Assembly (NCBI RefSeq): GCF_013087525.1
Contig: NZ_JABFCS010000001.1
Span: forward strand, 2,728,001-2,792,000
DNA length: 64,000 nucleotides
Reading direction: 5' to 3'
Origin: Ramlibacter montanisoli
GTDB lineage: Bacteria; Pseudomonadota; Gammaproteobacteria; Burkholderiales; Burkholderiaceae_C
Part shown: positions 27,964-36,804 of the stretch, one piece after another
Numbering within the stretch: the first letter of the stretch is position 1
How the letters are laid out: each line of letters opens with the position of its first letter
Position numbers and translations under genes: made by a program
The notes under the pieces: generated by a model
What the model saw: only the letters and a program-made list of their open reading frames with translations
Database searches by the model: none
Told to the model about the DNA's origin: nothing

Positions 27964-28326
27964 ATGAAGCGAGTGAAGCACTGGCAGGACCCGGTCAACG
28001 CCCTCCTGGGCGCCTGGCTGATCCTGTCGCCCTGGGTCCTCAGCTTTCAGAACGTGGTGGTCGCCACCGTGAGCACGGCGGCCATCGGCGTCCTGTTGAT
28101 CGCCACCAGCGCGGGCGCGATGCAGTTCGCGCAGGCCTGGGAGGAATGGCTGGACGTGATCCTCGGCCTGGCGCTGATGCTGGCGCCGGTGCTGCTCGGG
28201 TTCGACGCCGCGCGGCCGGCGCTGCTGAACGCACTGGTCACCGGCGGGGCGGTCACGGCCCTGGCGCTGTGGGTGCTGGTGAGCGACGACGAGTTCGCCG
28301 CGGCCTGGCAGCGACTGGTGGGTTGA
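27964..28326 (+). CDS. SPW repeat membrane protein
   Basis: A 120-residue integral membrane protein with four hydrophobic helices. It carries the family signature once clearly (HWQDPVNALLGAWLILSPWVLSF) and a second, weaker copy (EEWLDVILGLALMLAPVLLGF), matching the two-repeat SPW architecture. No enzymatic function is known for the family. The gene is single, ends 31 bases before the convergent murB stop and has a normal ribosome site. Confidence 0.85.
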   Translation: MKRVKHWQDPVNALLGAWLILSPWVLSFQNVVVATVSTAAIGVLLIATSAGAMQFAQAWEEWLDVILGLALMLAPVLLGFDAARPALLNALVTGGAVTALALWVLVSDDEFAAAWQRLVG

Positions 28327-28357
28327 AGTTGTCGCGGTGCGCGCGGCGCACCACGAC

Positions 28358-29398
28358 CTACACCACCACCGGCTCCGGCTCCAGCCGGATGCCGAAGCGC
28401 TCGTAGACGCTGGTCTGGATCGCGCGCGCCAGCGTCACCACTTCGCCGCCGGTGGCGCCGCCGCGATTGACCAGCACCAGCGCCTGCTTCTCGTACACCC
28501 CCGCCTGCCCCACCGACTTGCCCTTCCAGCCGCAGGCGTCGATCAGCCAGCCGGCCGCCAGCTTCACCGAGCCATCGGGCATGGGGTAGTGCACGATGTT
28601 CGGGTCGCGGGCGATGATGTCCTGGCACTGCTCGGGCGTCACCGTCGGATTCTTGAAGAAGCTGCCGGCATTGCCGATCACGCGCGGGTCGGGCAGCTTG
28701 GCGCTGCGGATGGCGCAGACCCAGTCGTAGATCTGGCGTGCCGTGGGCTCGGTGACGCCGGCTTCGGCCTGCTTGCGCTGCAGGTCCAGGTAGCCCAGCA
28801 CCGGCTTCCAGGGCTTGGGCAGGCGCATGCGCACCCGCAGGATCAGGGCGCGGCCGGCCAGGCCGAAGTCGCTGTCGCGCGCCGGTGAGTGCTTGAACAC
28901 CGAATCGCGGTAGCCGAAGGCGCACTGGGTCGCATCGAGCGTGAATTCGCGGCCGGTCATCAGGTCGATGGCGTCCAGCGACTCGAAGCGGTCCTGCAGT
29001 TCCAGGCCGTAGGCGCCGATGTTCTGCACCGGCGAGGCGCCCACCGTGCCGGGGATCAGCGCCAGGTTCTCCAGGCCGCCCAGGCCCTGCTCCAGGGTCC
29101 AGGTCACGGCCTCGTGCCAGTTCTCGCCGGCGCCGAATTCCACGACGGTGGAGCGCGGGCCGTCGTCCAGCACCCGCCGGCCTTCCACTTCGACCTTGAG
29201 CACCACGGGCTTGACGTCGCCGGTCAGCACGATGTTGCTACCGCCGCCCAGGATGAACTTCGGCTGGTCCCGCAGGTCCGGATGGGCCAGCACCGCGTGC
29301 ACGTCCGCCGGGCCCTTCACCCGCACCAGGGTCTTCGCCTTGGCGACGATGCCGAAGGTGTTGTAGGGCTGCAGCGAGGCGTTGGACTCCACGATCAT
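28358..29398 (-). CDS. murB: UDP-N-acetylenolpyruvoylglucosamine reductase
   Basis: A cytoplasmic FAD enzyme that reduces UDP-GlcNAc-enolpyruvate to UDP-MurNAc in peptidoglycan synthesis. The protein has 346 residues, in the range of the longer E. coli-type MurB. The FAD-binding region reads [14 protein letters not shown], then [24 protein letters not shown]. The proton-donor serine lies in NAGSFFKNP and the terminal Glu region in [10 protein letters not shown]. The start is set at ATG 29398 ([15 protein letters not shown]), which fits the family; an upstream ATG would only add six residues. Confidence 0.96.
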   Translation of the reverse strand: MIVESNASLQPYNTFGIVAKAKTLVRVKGPADVHAVLAHPDLRDQPKFILGGGSNIVLTGDVKPVVLKVEVEGRRVLDDGPRSTVVEFGAGENWHEAVTWTLEQGLGGLENLALIPGTVGASPVQNIGAYGLELQDRFESLDAIDLMTGREFTLDATQCAFGYRDSVFKHSPARDSDFGLAGRALILRVRMRLPKPWKPVLGYLDLQRKQAEAGVTEPTARQIYDWVCAIRSAKLPDPRVIGNAGSFFKNPTVTPEQCQDIIARDPNIVHYPMPDGSVKLAAGWLIDACGWKGKSVGQAGVYEKQALVLVNRGGATGGEVVTLARAIQTSVYERFGIRLEPEPVVV

Positions 29399-29450
29399 GG
29401 GAGAATTGTGGCCCAAGCAGCCGGGTTACAGGTGCAGGAGGAAAGCCAAT

Positions 29451-29936
29451 ATGCCGTCATTCGACGCGGTGTGCGAGCCGAACATGGTGGAAGTGAAGAA
29501 CGCGGTGGAGAACGCCGCCAAGGAGATCGGAACCCGATTCGACTTCAAGGGGACGGCCGCGGGCATCGAGATCAAGGACAAAGAGATCACGATGACGGGC
29601 GATGCCGAATTCCAGCTGCAGCAGGTGCTGGAACTCCTGTTGGCCAAGGTGGCCAAGCGCAGCGTCGACCCGCGGTTCCTGGACAAGGGCGACGTGCAGA
29701 AGATGGGCGGCGACAAGGTCCGGCAGGTGGTTAAAGTACGCAGCGGCATCGAGACCGAGCAGGCCAAGAAGCTGCAGAAGCTCATCAAGGACAGCAAGCT
29801 GAAGGTGCAGGCAGCAATTCAAGGGGACGCCGTTCGGGTGACCGGAAAGGACCGCGACGTCCTCCAGCAGGCCATCGCCCTTGTGCGGAAGGAAATGGCC
29901 GAGTTACCCTTGGCGTTCACCAATTTCCGGGACTGA
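29451..29936 (+). CDS. YajQ family nucleotide-binding protein
   Basis: A 161-residue cytoplasmic protein of the YajQ/DUF520 family, some members of which bind cyclic di-GMP. The opening [21 protein letters not shown], the core [11 protein letters not shown] and the end [22 protein letters not shown] are diagnostic. AGGAGG is placed eight bases before the ATG. Its stop overlaps the ATG cluster of the retropepsin gene (TGATGATGATG), so the two are coupled. Confidence 0.94.
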   Translation: MPSFDAVCEPNMVEVKNAVENAAKEIGTRFDFKGTAAGIEIKDKEITMTGDAEFQLQQVLELLLAKVAKRSVDPRFLDKGDVQKMGGDKVRQVVKVRSGIETEQAKKLQKLIKDSKLKVQAAIQGDAVRVTGKDRDVLQQAIALVRKEMAELPLAFTNFRD

Positions 29937-30586
29937 TGATGATGAAGCGCCTGTTCGCCCTCACCCTGGCACTGGCGGCAGGCGCCGCAGGGGCGCAGAC
30001 CGCGGTGGCGCTGCAGGGCATGCTGGGCAGCAAGGCACTGCTGATCGTCGACGGCGCGCCGCCCAAGACGGTCGCCCCTGGCGAAACGCACCGCGGCGTG
30101 AAGGTCCTCTCCACCCTCGGTGACCAGGCGGTGGTGGAAATCGAAGGCAGGCGCCACACGCTGCGGGTCGGCGAGGCGCCGTCCAGCGTCGGCGGCAGCG
30201 GCGGGGCCGGCGCCCGCGGCAGCAAGGTGGTGCTCACCGCCGGCAGCGGCGGCCACTTCCTCACGCAGGGCGCCATCAACGGGCGGGCGGCGCAGTTCAT
30301 GGTGGACACCGGCGCGACCTCGGTGGCCATGAGCGTGAAAGACGCCGAGCGCCTGGGCGTGGACTACCGCAAGGGCCAGCTCGGACGCAGCAGCACCGCC
30401 AACGGCGTGATCAACGTCTACATGGTCAAGCTCGCTTCCGTGCGCATCGGCGAAGTCGAGATCTACGACGTGGACGGCACGGTGGTGCCGGCCAGCATGC
30501 CCTACATCCTCCTGGGCAACAGCTTCCTCACGCGCTTCCAGATGACGCGCCACAACGACCAGCTGGTGCTGGAGCGAAGGTACTAG
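29936..30586 (+). CDS. Exported retropepsin-like aspartic protease (TIGR02281 type)
   Basis: A 216-residue secreted or periplasmic protein with a single aspartic protease domain. The signal peptide is [21 protein letters not shown]. The catalytic motif is FMVDTGATSVAM, followed by the flap-side RSSTANGVINVY and the closing YILLGNSFLTRF that packs against the active site. A homodimer is needed to form the two-Asp site. Three in-frame ATGs (29936, 29939, 29942) overlap the yajQ stop, so the exact start is ambiguous by two residues. It is adjacent to and probably cotranscribed with yajQ. Confidence 0.88.
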   Translation: MMMKRLFALTLALAAGAAGAQTAVALQGMLGSKALLIVDGAPPKTVAPGETHRGVKVLSTLGDQAVVEIEGRRHTLRVGEAPSSVGGSGGAGARGSKVVLTAGSGGHFLTQGAINGRAAQFMVDTGATSVAMSVKDAERLGVDYRKGQLGRSSTANGVINVYMVKLASVRIGEVEIYDVDGTVVPASMPYILLGNSFLTRFQMTRHNDQLVLERRY

Positions 30587-30593
30587 GCGCCCG

Positions 30594-32207
30594 TTGCGCG
30601 ACTCCGAGTTCCCCGAAACGCCGCCGCCGCAGGCGCGGCAGCCCGAAAGCGCGCTCGGTCCCCTGAAGGGGCCGGTGTTCCGCATGCTGTGGTTCACCTG
30701 GCTGGCGGCCAACACCACCATGTGGATGAACGACGTGGCATCGGCCTGGCTGATGACGTCGATCGCGCCTTCGCCGCTGTGGGTGGCGCTGGTGCAGACC
30801 GCGTCCACCCTGCCCGTGTTCCTGCTCGGCCTGCCCAGCGGCGCGCTGGCCGACACCCTGGACCGCAGGCGCTACTTCATGGCCACGCAGTTCTGGGTGG
30901 CGGGGGTGGCGACGGTGCTGTGCCTCGTCATCCTGCTGGACCAGCTCACCGCGCCCCTGCTGCTGGCGCTGACCTTCGCCAACGGCGTCGGCCTGGCGAT
31001 GCGCTGGCCGGTGTTCTCCGCCATCGTGCCGGAGGTGGTGACGCGGCCGCAGCTGGCGCAGGCGCTGGCCCTCAACGGCATTGCGATGAACGCATCGCGC
31101 ATCGTCGGCCCGCTGGTGGCCGGCGCGCTGATCGCCAGCGTGGGCAGCGCCTATGTGTTCGTGCTCAACGCGGTGCTGTCGATCGTGGCCGGCCTGACGA
31201 TCATGCGCTGGCGCCGCGTGCACACCGAAAGCCCGCTCGGGCGCGAGCCGCTGGCCAGTGCCATGCGCGTGGGCGTGCAGTACGTGCGGCAGTCCAGCCG
31301 CATGCGCGCAGTGTTGCTGCGCATCGCCCTGTTCTTCCTGCATTCGACCGCCCTGCTCGCGCTGCTGCCGCTGGTGGCGCGCAGCCTGCCGGGCGGCTCG
31401 GCGGCCACCTTCACGGTGCTGCTGGCGTCGATGGGCGTGGGCGCGATCATCGCCGCGCTGCTGATGCCGCAGATCCGCGCCCGCCTGCCGCTGCAGCCGC
31501 GCGTGCTGCTGGGCACCGCGGTGCAATCGGTGGGCGCGCTGGTGGTGGCCTTCGCGCCCAGCGTCTGGTTCGCGGTGCCGGCGATGGTGTTCGCCGGCGC
31601 GGCCTGGATCACGGTGGCGAACTCGCTGACGGTGGCCGCGCAGATGTCGCTGCCGGACTGGGTGCGGGCGCGCGGCATGTCGATCTACCAGATGGCGCTG
31701 ATGGGATCCACCGCGATCGGTGCCGCGCTGTGGGGCCAGGTGGCCACCTGGACCAGCATCCACCATGCGCTGGCGATCTCCGCGGTGACCAGCATCGTCG
31801 CCATGCTGATGGCGCAGCGCATCGTGATCGACCGCGGCACCGAGGAGGAGCTCACGCCGTCGCGCGTGCTGAAGGTGCCGGAGATGCAGGTGCCGCCGCA
31901 GGCCGGGCGCGTGCTGGTGCGCGTGGAGTACCGCATCGATCCGGCCCGTGCCGCCGAATTCCTCGCGCTCATGGAGGAAAGCCGGCGCAGCCGCCTGCGC
32001 CAGGGCGCCCTGGGGTGGCAGCTGCTGCACGACCTGTACGAGCCGGGTCGCTACGTGGAGCAGATCACCGACGCTTCCTGGACCGAGCACCTGCGCCGCT
32101 TCGACCGCATCAGCGCCGCCGACGTCGCCCTGCGCGACAAGCGCCTGGCCTTCCAGATCGGCGAGGAGCCGCCGCGGGTGACGCGCTACCTGATCGAGCA
32201 GGAATAG
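30594..32207 (+). CDS. MFS_3 family exporter (enterobactin-exporter/transmembrane secretion effector type)
   Basis: A 537-residue inner-membrane exporter. The first 410 residues form an MFS domain with MLWFTWLAANTTMWMNDVASAW, LLGLPSGALADTLDRRRY and LNGIAMNASRIVGPLVAGALI. The C-terminal 100 residues are a cytoplasmic ABM-like ferredoxin-fold extension (VRVEYRIDPARAAEFLALMEES), as is usual for the PF05977 group. The start TTG at 30594 lies eight bases after the previous stop; no ATG occurs before the first helix at about codon 31. The substrate is unknown. It converges with plsY with only four bases between the stops. Confidence 0.87.
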   Translation: MRDSEFPETPPPQARQPESALGPLKGPVFRMLWFTWLAANTTMWMNDVASAWLMTSIAPSPLWVALVQTASTLPVFLLGLPSGALADTLDRRRYFMATQFWVAGVATVLCLVILLDQLTAPLLLALTFANGVGLAMRWPVFSAIVPEVVTRPQLAQALALNGIAMNASRIVGPLVAGALIASVGSAYVFVLNAVLSIVAGLTIMRWRRVHTESPLGREPLASAMRVGVQYVRQSSRMRAVLLRIALFFLHSTALLALLPLVARSLPGGSAATFTVLLASMGVGAIIAALLMPQIRARLPLQPRVLLGTAVQSVGALVVAFAPSVWFAVPAMVFAGAAWITVANSLTVAAQMSLPDWVRARGMSIYQMALMGSTAIGAALWGQVATWTSIHHALAISAVTSIVAMLMAQRIVIDRGTEEELTPSRVLKVPEMQVPPQAGRVLVRVEYRIDPARAAEFLALMEESRRSRLRQGALGWQLLHDLYEPGRYVEQITDASWTEHLRRFDRISAADVALRDKRLAFQIGEEPPRVTRYLIEQE

Positions 32208-32211
32208 GCGT

Positions 32212-32844
32212 CTAAGACGCCTTCTTCGCCCCCAGCCGCGATTCCTTGCCCGCCACCAGCCGCTGGATGTTCTCGCGGTGGCGCCAGGTGAGCAGCAGCG
32301 CCATCGCGAACAGCGCCACGGCGACCGGCCTTTCCGCATACCACTGGATGCGGTCGCCGAGCAGGTAGTACACCGGCGCGAACGCCGCCGAGAGCAGCGA
32401 GGCGAGCGAGGAGTAGCGGAAGAAGAAGGCGATGATCAGCCAGGTCAGGCCGGTGGCGATGCCCAGCACCCAGTGGATGCCGAACACCACGCCGATGAAG
32501 GTGGCCACGCCCTTGCCGCCCTGGAGGCGGAAGAACACCGGGTAGAGGTGGCCCAGGAAGGCGGCCAGGCCGACCATCGCCATCGTCCCTTCCCGCAGTC
32601 CGTAGGGCTCGCCGAAGTGCTTCACCAGCAGCACCGGCACCAGGCCTTTCAGCGCATCGAGCAGCAGCGTCACGATGGCCGCCGGCTTGCTGCCGGAACG
32701 CAGCACGTTGGTGGCGCCGGGGTTCTTGCTGCCGAAGGTGCGCGGGTCGGACAGGCCCATCACCTTGCTCACGATCACCGCGAACGCCAGGGACCCGAGC
32801 AGGTAGGCCGCGAGCACGGCCAGGAAGGGAGCGAAGGCTTGCAT
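32212..32844 (-). CDS. plsY: Glycerol-3-phosphate acyltransferase PlsY
   Basis: An inner-membrane enzyme that transfers the acyl group from acyl-phosphate to glycerol-3-phosphate, the first step of phospholipid synthesis. The protein has 210 residues with five or more hydrophobic helices. The conserved cytosolic loops are all visible: SKNPGATNVLRSGSK, a second loop with GHLYPVFFRLQGGKGVATF, and a C-terminal RHRENIQRL. The ATG at 32844 gives the normal N-terminus. It is divergent from the DUF6502 gene. Confidence 0.96.
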   Translation of the reverse strand: MQAFAPFLAVLAAYLLGSLAFAVIVSKVMGLSDPRTFGSKNPGATNVLRSGSKPAAIVTLLLDALKGLVPVLLVKHFGEPYGLREGTMAMVGLAAFLGHLYPVFFRLQGGKGVATFIGVVFGIHWVLGIATGLTWLIIAFFFRYSSLASLLSAAFAPVYYLLGDRIQWYAERPVAVALFAMALLLTWRHRENIQRLVAGKESRLGAKKAS

Positions 32845-32921
32845 CCGCGGGATTCTGCCAGCGGCGCGCAGGGGGCTTCCGTCCCCATGGATGGGTAAGC
32901 TACGTCCGGTGGCAAATGTAA

Positions 32922-32941
32922 CTGTGCGATTTGCACATTTC
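32922..32941. promoter_or_regulatory. Operator-like inverted repeat, copy 1
   Basis: CTGTGCGATTTGCACATTTC contains the perfect inverted repeat TGTGC-N5-GCACA. A second copy lies exactly 27 bases downstream, with 18 of 20 bases identical. It sits just upstream of the -35 box of the DUF6502 gene. Confidence 0.6.
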
Positions 32942-32944
32942 TTC

Positions 32945-32973
32945 TTGACTGTGCACTTTGCACATTTCATAGT
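32945..32973 (+). promoter_or_regulatory. Promoter of the DUF6502/DUF5666 genes with operator in the spacer
   Basis: TTGACT (32945-32950) and CATAGT (32968-32973) are separated by 17 bases, the ideal spacing. The second TGTGC-N5-GCACA repeat (32949-32968) fills the spacer, so a bound protein would exclude polymerase. The start codon is 23 bases downstream of the -10 box. Confidence 0.55.
32949..32968. promoter_or_regulatory. Operator-like inverted repeat, copy 2
   Basis: CTGTGCACTTTGCACATTTC contains TGTGC-N5-GCACA and lies between the -35 and -10 boxes. Two copies 27 bases apart suggest cooperative dimer binding. The obvious candidate ligand is the helix-turn-helix protein encoded next. Confidence 0.6.
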
Positions 32974-32995
32974 GCGTGAACTTTCACGGCATTCC

Positions 32996-33910
32996 ATGGA
33001 CTTCCGCAACGCACTCTCCTCCCCGGAAACCGATGTCGACCCCGCCGTCGGCACGCACTCTCCGCTGGAGCACCGCGCCCTGCTGCAGGCCTGCCGGGCC
33101 GTGGCGAAGCCGCTGGCGCGGCTGGCCGTCGGCCGCGGCCTGCCCTTCGCCGAACTGGCCGAGATCCTGAAGCAGGGTTTCGTCGAGGCGGCCCGCGCGG
33201 CGCACCCGGGCGTCGCGCCGCACCGCGCGGTCAGCCGCATCAGCACGGCCACCGGCCTGAACCGGCGCGAGGTCACCCGCCTCATGCAGCACGGCGCCGA
33301 CGAGGCAGCACCTGCGCGGCCCTCGCCCGCCACCCAGGTCTTCACCCGCTGGCTGTCCGACCCGGCGCTGCGCGGCCCGGACGACGCCCCGCTGCCCCTG
33401 CCCCCGCAGGGCCCGGCGCCCAGCTTCGAGAGCCTGGCCAACTCCGTGACCCGCGACGTCCATCCGCGCACGCTGCTCGAAGAGCTCTCGCGGCTGGGCC
33501 TGGCACGCGTGGACGAGGAGGACGGCCGGGTGCACCTGCTGCGCAGCGCCTTCGTGCCGCGCGCCGAGCTGGACCGCATGCTGGCCTTCCTGGGGGCCAA
33601 CGTGGGCGATCACCTGGAGGCCGCGGCGGACAACGTGCTGGCGGACGGTGCCCGCCATTTCGAGCAGGCCCTGTTCGCCGACGAACTCTCCGACGCGGCG
33701 CTGGAGCAGATCCGCGTGCTGGTGAGCGTGGAATGGCAGCGACTGCTGCACACGCTGGCGCCCGCCCTGCAGGAGCTGATCGACAGCGACAAGTCCGCGG
33801 GCCGCGTCGCCGACCAGCGCATCCGCATCGGCTTGTTCACCTACACGAATGCCATGGCGCCGGCCGCCGACGCGCCTGTCCCCCCACTGTCACACCCGAA
33901 GGAGAAATAG
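32996..33910 (+). CDS. DUF6502 family protein, probable DNA-binding regulator
   Basis: A 304-residue cytoplasmic protein of the DUF6502 family. The N-terminal third reads like a helix-turn-helix region: ARLAVGRGLPFAELAEILKQGFVEAA, then VSRISTATGLNRREVTRLM. The middle has a second winged-helix-like stretch (DVHPRTLLEELSRLGLARVDEEDGRVHLL). The C-terminal half is helical without membrane segments. The ATG at 32996 is preferred because upstream codons overlap the promoter and operators. The stop is two bases before the DUF5666 gene, so they form an operon. A self-regulating repressor is inference from the operator layout; no function is established for the family. Confidence 0.75.
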   Translation: MDFRNALSSPETDVDPAVGTHSPLEHRALLQACRAVAKPLARLAVGRGLPFAELAEILKQGFVEAARAAHPGVAPHRAVSRISTATGLNRREVTRLMQHGADEAAPARPSPATQVFTRWLSDPALRGPDDAPLPLPPQGPAPSFESLANSVTRDVHPRTLLEELSRLGLARVDEEDGRVHLLRSAFVPRAELDRMLAFLGANVGDHLEAAADNVLADGARHFEQALFADELSDAALEQIRVLVSVEWQRLLHTLAPALQELIDSDKSAGRVADQRIRIGLFTYTNAMAPAADAPVPPLSHPKEK

Positions 33911-33912
33911 CC

Positions 33913-35118
33913 ATGTCGTCCCCGCACAGCCACCTGGCCGCACCGCGCATGCCGCGGCGGCAAGCCCTCGTCACGCTGCTGGCCGCGGCAGGCGTCGTCG
34001 TCCTCCCCGCCTGCGGCGGGGGCGGCGGCGGCAACGCCAGCGTGGACACCGGCGGCACCGGCTCCTTCTCCACCGGGCGCATCAGCGGCTTCGGCTCCGT
34101 GATCGTCAACGGCGTGCGCTTCGAGGACAACGCCGCGCGCCTGGCCGACGATGACGACGAGGTCAAGGTGCTGGTGCGCGACGACCTGAAGCTCGGCATG
34201 GTCGTCACCGTGCAGGCCGGCCCCATCACCGCCGGCAGCGGCGACGTCCTGCCCAGCGCCACCGCCACCGCCATCAGCGTGGAAAGCCAGATCAAGGGGC
34301 CGGTGGAGACAAAGACCGCCCCCGACACGCTGGTGGTGTTCGGGCAGACGGTGAAGGTGGACGCGGCGACGGTGTTCGACGGTACGAGCTTCGCCGCCAT
34401 CGCGGTGGGCAACGTGCTGGAAGTGCACGGCTTCGCCGGTGCCGGCGGCGTCGTTACCGCATCGCGCATCGAGCTGGAAAACCCGGCCACCAGCGAGTTC
34501 AAGGTGCGCGGATTCATCAGCGGGCTCGCCGGCACGACCTTCCAAATCGGGGCCGCAACCTTCAACTTCGCCACCACGCCGCCGGCCGAACTGCGGGTGA
34601 CGCCGGCCAATGGACTTTTCGTCCGGGTGCGCACGCAGGCCATCCGCAACGGCAGCGGCCAGTGGGTGGTCAAGCGCATCGACGCGCGCCGGGCCTTCGA
34701 AGACCGCAACGAGGCCGAGGTCGAAGGCATCCTCGTCCAGAGCGGCAGCACCTTCAGCGTGAACGGCATCACGATCAACACCACGCGGCTGCCGGCGGGA
34801 ACGGTCATGCCGGTGGGCCAGCACGTCGAAGTGGAAGGCTCGCTGATCAACGGCGTGCTGTTCGCGCGCAAGATCGAGATCGAGGACGAAAACGACGAAG
34901 CCGAAGTGGACGTGACAGGCCAGGCATCTTCCGTGAACACCACGGCGCAGACCTTCGTGGTGCGCGGCCTCACCTTCCACTACTCGGGGGCCACTGCCCT
35001 GGAGGACGGCACGATCCCCGCGAGCCTCCAGAACGGCGTCACCCTGCGCGCCCGCGGCACGCTGCCGGCCGCCGGCAGCGCCACCATCGAAGCCACCCGC
35101 ATCGACTTCAGGCCCTGA
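33913..35118 (+). CDS. DUF5666 domain lipoprotein
   Basis: A 401-residue exported protein. The N-terminus has an Arg pair (RMPRRQAL), a hydrophobic stretch and LPACGGGGGG, a lipobox followed by a glycine spacer. The mature part holds about five tandem beta-rich DUF5666 units; each starts with a form of G-x-I-x-x-x-x-x-x-x-F-x-V-x-G and contains V-x-V followed by GxxVEVxG (for example VMPVGQHVEVEGSLINGVLFA). Acidic clusters (ADDDDE, EIEDENDE) may bind cations. It is translated from the DUF6502 operon with an overlapping GGAG site and ends at a good terminator. Its role is unknown, probably at the cell surface. Confidence 0.82.
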   Translation: MSSPHSHLAAPRMPRRQALVTLLAAAGVVVLPACGGGGGGNASVDTGGTGSFSTGRISGFGSVIVNGVRFEDNAARLADDDDEVKVLVRDDLKLGMVVTVQAGPITAGSGDVLPSATATAISVESQIKGPVETKTAPDTLVVFGQTVKVDAATVFDGTSFAAIAVGNVLEVHGFAGAGGVVTASRIELENPATSEFKVRGFISGLAGTTFQIGAATFNFATTPPAELRVTPANGLFVRVRTQAIRNGSGQWVVKRIDARRAFEDRNEAEVEGILVQSGSTFSVNGITINTTRLPAGTVMPVGQHVEVEGSLINGVLFARKIEIEDENDEAEVDVTGQASSVNTTAQTFVVRGLTFHYSGATALEDGTIPASLQNGVTLRARGTLPAAGSATIEATRIDFRP

Positions 35119-35148
35119 AAGACACCTCCGGCACATCCGTGCCTTCCA

Positions 35149-35182
35149 CGGTGGCGGGGCTCGCGTCCCGCCACCGCTTTCT
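35149..35182 (+). terminator. Terminator between the DUF5666 gene and ybaK
   Basis: A perfect 10-bp stem, CGGTGGCGGG with CCCGCCACCG, has an 8-base loop and is followed by CTTTCT. The weak T run suits the plus-strand transcript; it may also work for ybaK in reverse. Confidence 0.7.
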
Positions 35183-35190
35183 CCTCCGGC

Positions 35191-35685
35191 CTATTCGTCG
35201 GCCAGCGCGCAGTTCACGGGCCTGGCGCCGAGCAGCTTCACGCACACCTGCGGGGCCATGCCCACCAGGTAGCCGCGCCGGCCGCCATTGAGCACGATGC
35301 GCGGCAGCGCCAGGATGCTTTCCTCGATGTACACCGGCATCTGCTTGCGCGTGCCGAAGGGCGAGGTGCCGCCCACCAGGTAGCCGCTGTGGCGGTTGGC
35401 CACCTCCGGCTTGCAGGGCTGCACGGACTTGGCGCCGATCTGGCGCGCGAGGTTCTTGGTGGAGACGGTGCGGTTGCCGTGCATCAGCACCACGAGCGGC
35501 CGCGCCTTCTCGTCCTCCATCACCAGCGTCTTGACCACCGTGAAGGGATCGAGCCCGAGCACCTGCGCGCTGTGCTGCGCGCCGCCGTGTTCCAGGTACT
35601 CGTAGGGATGCTCGGTGAAGGCGACGCCGTTCGCCTTCAGGAAGGCGGTCGCCGGTGTTTCGCTGACGTGCTCCTTCTTGGCCAT
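35191..35685 (-). CDS. ybaK: Cys-tRNA(Pro)/Cys-tRNA(Cys) deacylase YbaK
   Basis: A 164-residue editing enzyme that hydrolyses mischarged Cys-tRNA(Pro). YbaK/EbsC features include TPATAFLKANGVAFTEHPYEY, HGGAQHSAQVLGLDP, the catalytic Lys in VVKTLVMEDE, the loop GYLVGGTSPFGTRKQMPVYIE and the closing GGRRGYLVGMAP. The stop of the downstream aldo/keto reductase frame lies 7 bases upstream of its ATG, so the two are in one operon. Confidence 0.94.
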   Translation of the reverse strand: MAKKEHVSETPATAFLKANGVAFTEHPYEYLEHGGAQHSAQVLGLDPFTVVKTLVMEDEKARPLVVLMHGNRTVSTKNLARQIGAKSVQPCKPEVANRHSGYLVGGTSPFGTRKQMPVYIEESILALPRIVLNGGRRGYLVGMAPQVCVKLLGARPVNCALADE

Positions 35686-35692
35686 CGCCTGC

Positions 35693-36754
35693 TCACGCCG
35701 CGGGATCCCGCAGTTCCCAGCGCACCTGGTCGATCGCGGCCAGCAGTTCGGGCGACAGCGCCGTGCCCCAGGCGTCGAGGTCCTCCTCGAGCTGCGCGAC
35801 CGAGGTCACGCCGATGATCGTGCTGGCCACGCGCCAGTTGCCGTAGCACCAGGCCAGTGCCATGCGCGTGGGCGTGAGGCCATGCTCGCGCGCCAGCGCG
35901 TTGTAGCGGCGCGCGGCGGCCAGTGCTTCCGGCCGGCCCCAGCGCTGCGAGCGCACGGACTCGTACTTCGCGATCCGCCCTTCCTTCGGTGCGCCGGGCC
36001 CCGAGGTGCCGCTCTCGTCGTACTTGCCCGTGAGCAGGCCGAAGCCGAGCGGCGAATAGGCGAGCAGCGACACGCCGAGCCGGTGCATGGTCTCGTCCAG
36101 TGCGTTGTCCACGCCGCGGCTCACCAGGCAATACGGGTTCTGCACGCTGGCGATGCGCGGCAATTCGTACTGCTCGGCGACGCGCACGAACTCGTGCACG
36201 CCATAGGGCGTCTCGTTCGACACGCCGATGGAGCGCACCTTGCCCTGGCGCACCAGCTTGTTCAGGGCCTCCAGCTGCTCGTAGATCGGCGTCTTCGTGC
36301 GCTCCTTGGTCGGGTCGTAATAGACCTGGCCGAAGGCCGGCACGTTGCGCTCGGGCCAGTGGATCTGGTAGAGGTCGATCACCTCCACCTGCAGGCGGCG
36401 CAGCGAGGCCTCGCAGGACGCGACGATGTCCTCCTGCGTCATGCCCGCGCCCTCGCGGATCCAGGGCATGCCGCGCGAAGGCCCCGACACCTTGGTGGCC
36501 AGCACGATCTTCTGCCGCATGCCGGGACGCGCGGCCAGCCAGCGGCCGATGATGGTTTCGGTGGCGCCGAAGGTTTCCTTGCGCGCGGGCACGGAGTACA
36601 TCTCCGCCGTGTCGAGGAAGTTCACGCCGCGCGCGACGGCGCGATCGAGGATCGCGTGCGCGTCCCGCTCGCCCACCTGTTCGCCGAAGGTCATGGTGCC
36701 CAGGCAGATGGGGGTGACGAGGAGGTCGCTCTGGCCGAGCTGTCTGGTTTGCAT
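35693..36754 (-). CDS. Aldo/keto reductase (Tas/YajO-like)
   Basis: A 353-residue NADPH-dependent oxidoreductase with the TIM-barrel AKR fold. The catalytic set is present: Asp and Tyr in FLDTAEMYSVP, Lys in IVLATKVSG, and His in LYQIHWPERN. The C-terminal cofactor segment is STIIGVTSVAQLEEDL. The insertion naming an engulfing loop (PAFGQVYYDPTKERTKTPIYEQL) is typical of the Tas branch. Substrates are unknown. It is upstream of ybaK and divergent from the Nei-like gene. Confidence 0.9.
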   Translation of the reverse strand: MQTRQLGQSDLLVTPICLGTMTFGEQVGERDAHAILDRAVARGVNFLDTAEMYSVPARKETFGATETIIGRWLAARPGMRQKIVLATKVSGPSRGMPWIREGAGMTQEDIVASCEASLRRLQVEVIDLYQIHWPERNVPAFGQVYYDPTKERTKTPIYEQLEALNKLVRQGKVRSIGVSNETPYGVHEFVRVAEQYELPRIASVQNPYCLVSRGVDNALDETMHRLGVSLLAYSPLGFGLLTGKYDESGTSGPGAPKEGRIAKYESVRSQRWGRPEALAAARRYNALAREHGLTPTRMALAWCYGNWRVASTIIGVTSVAQLEEDLDAWGTALSPELLAAIDQVRWELRDPAA

Positions 36755-36791
36755 GGCGTTACAGAGGTGAGGGTGGGAAGAATCGGTCGAG

Positions 36792-36804
36792 CATATTAGC
36801 GGCA
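36792..36804 (+). promoter_or_regulatory. Candidate -10 box for a leaderless Nei-like transcript
   Basis: CATATT at 36792-36797 lies six bases before ATG 36804 and no ribosome site is visible, so the mRNA may be leaderless. Confidence 0.35.
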
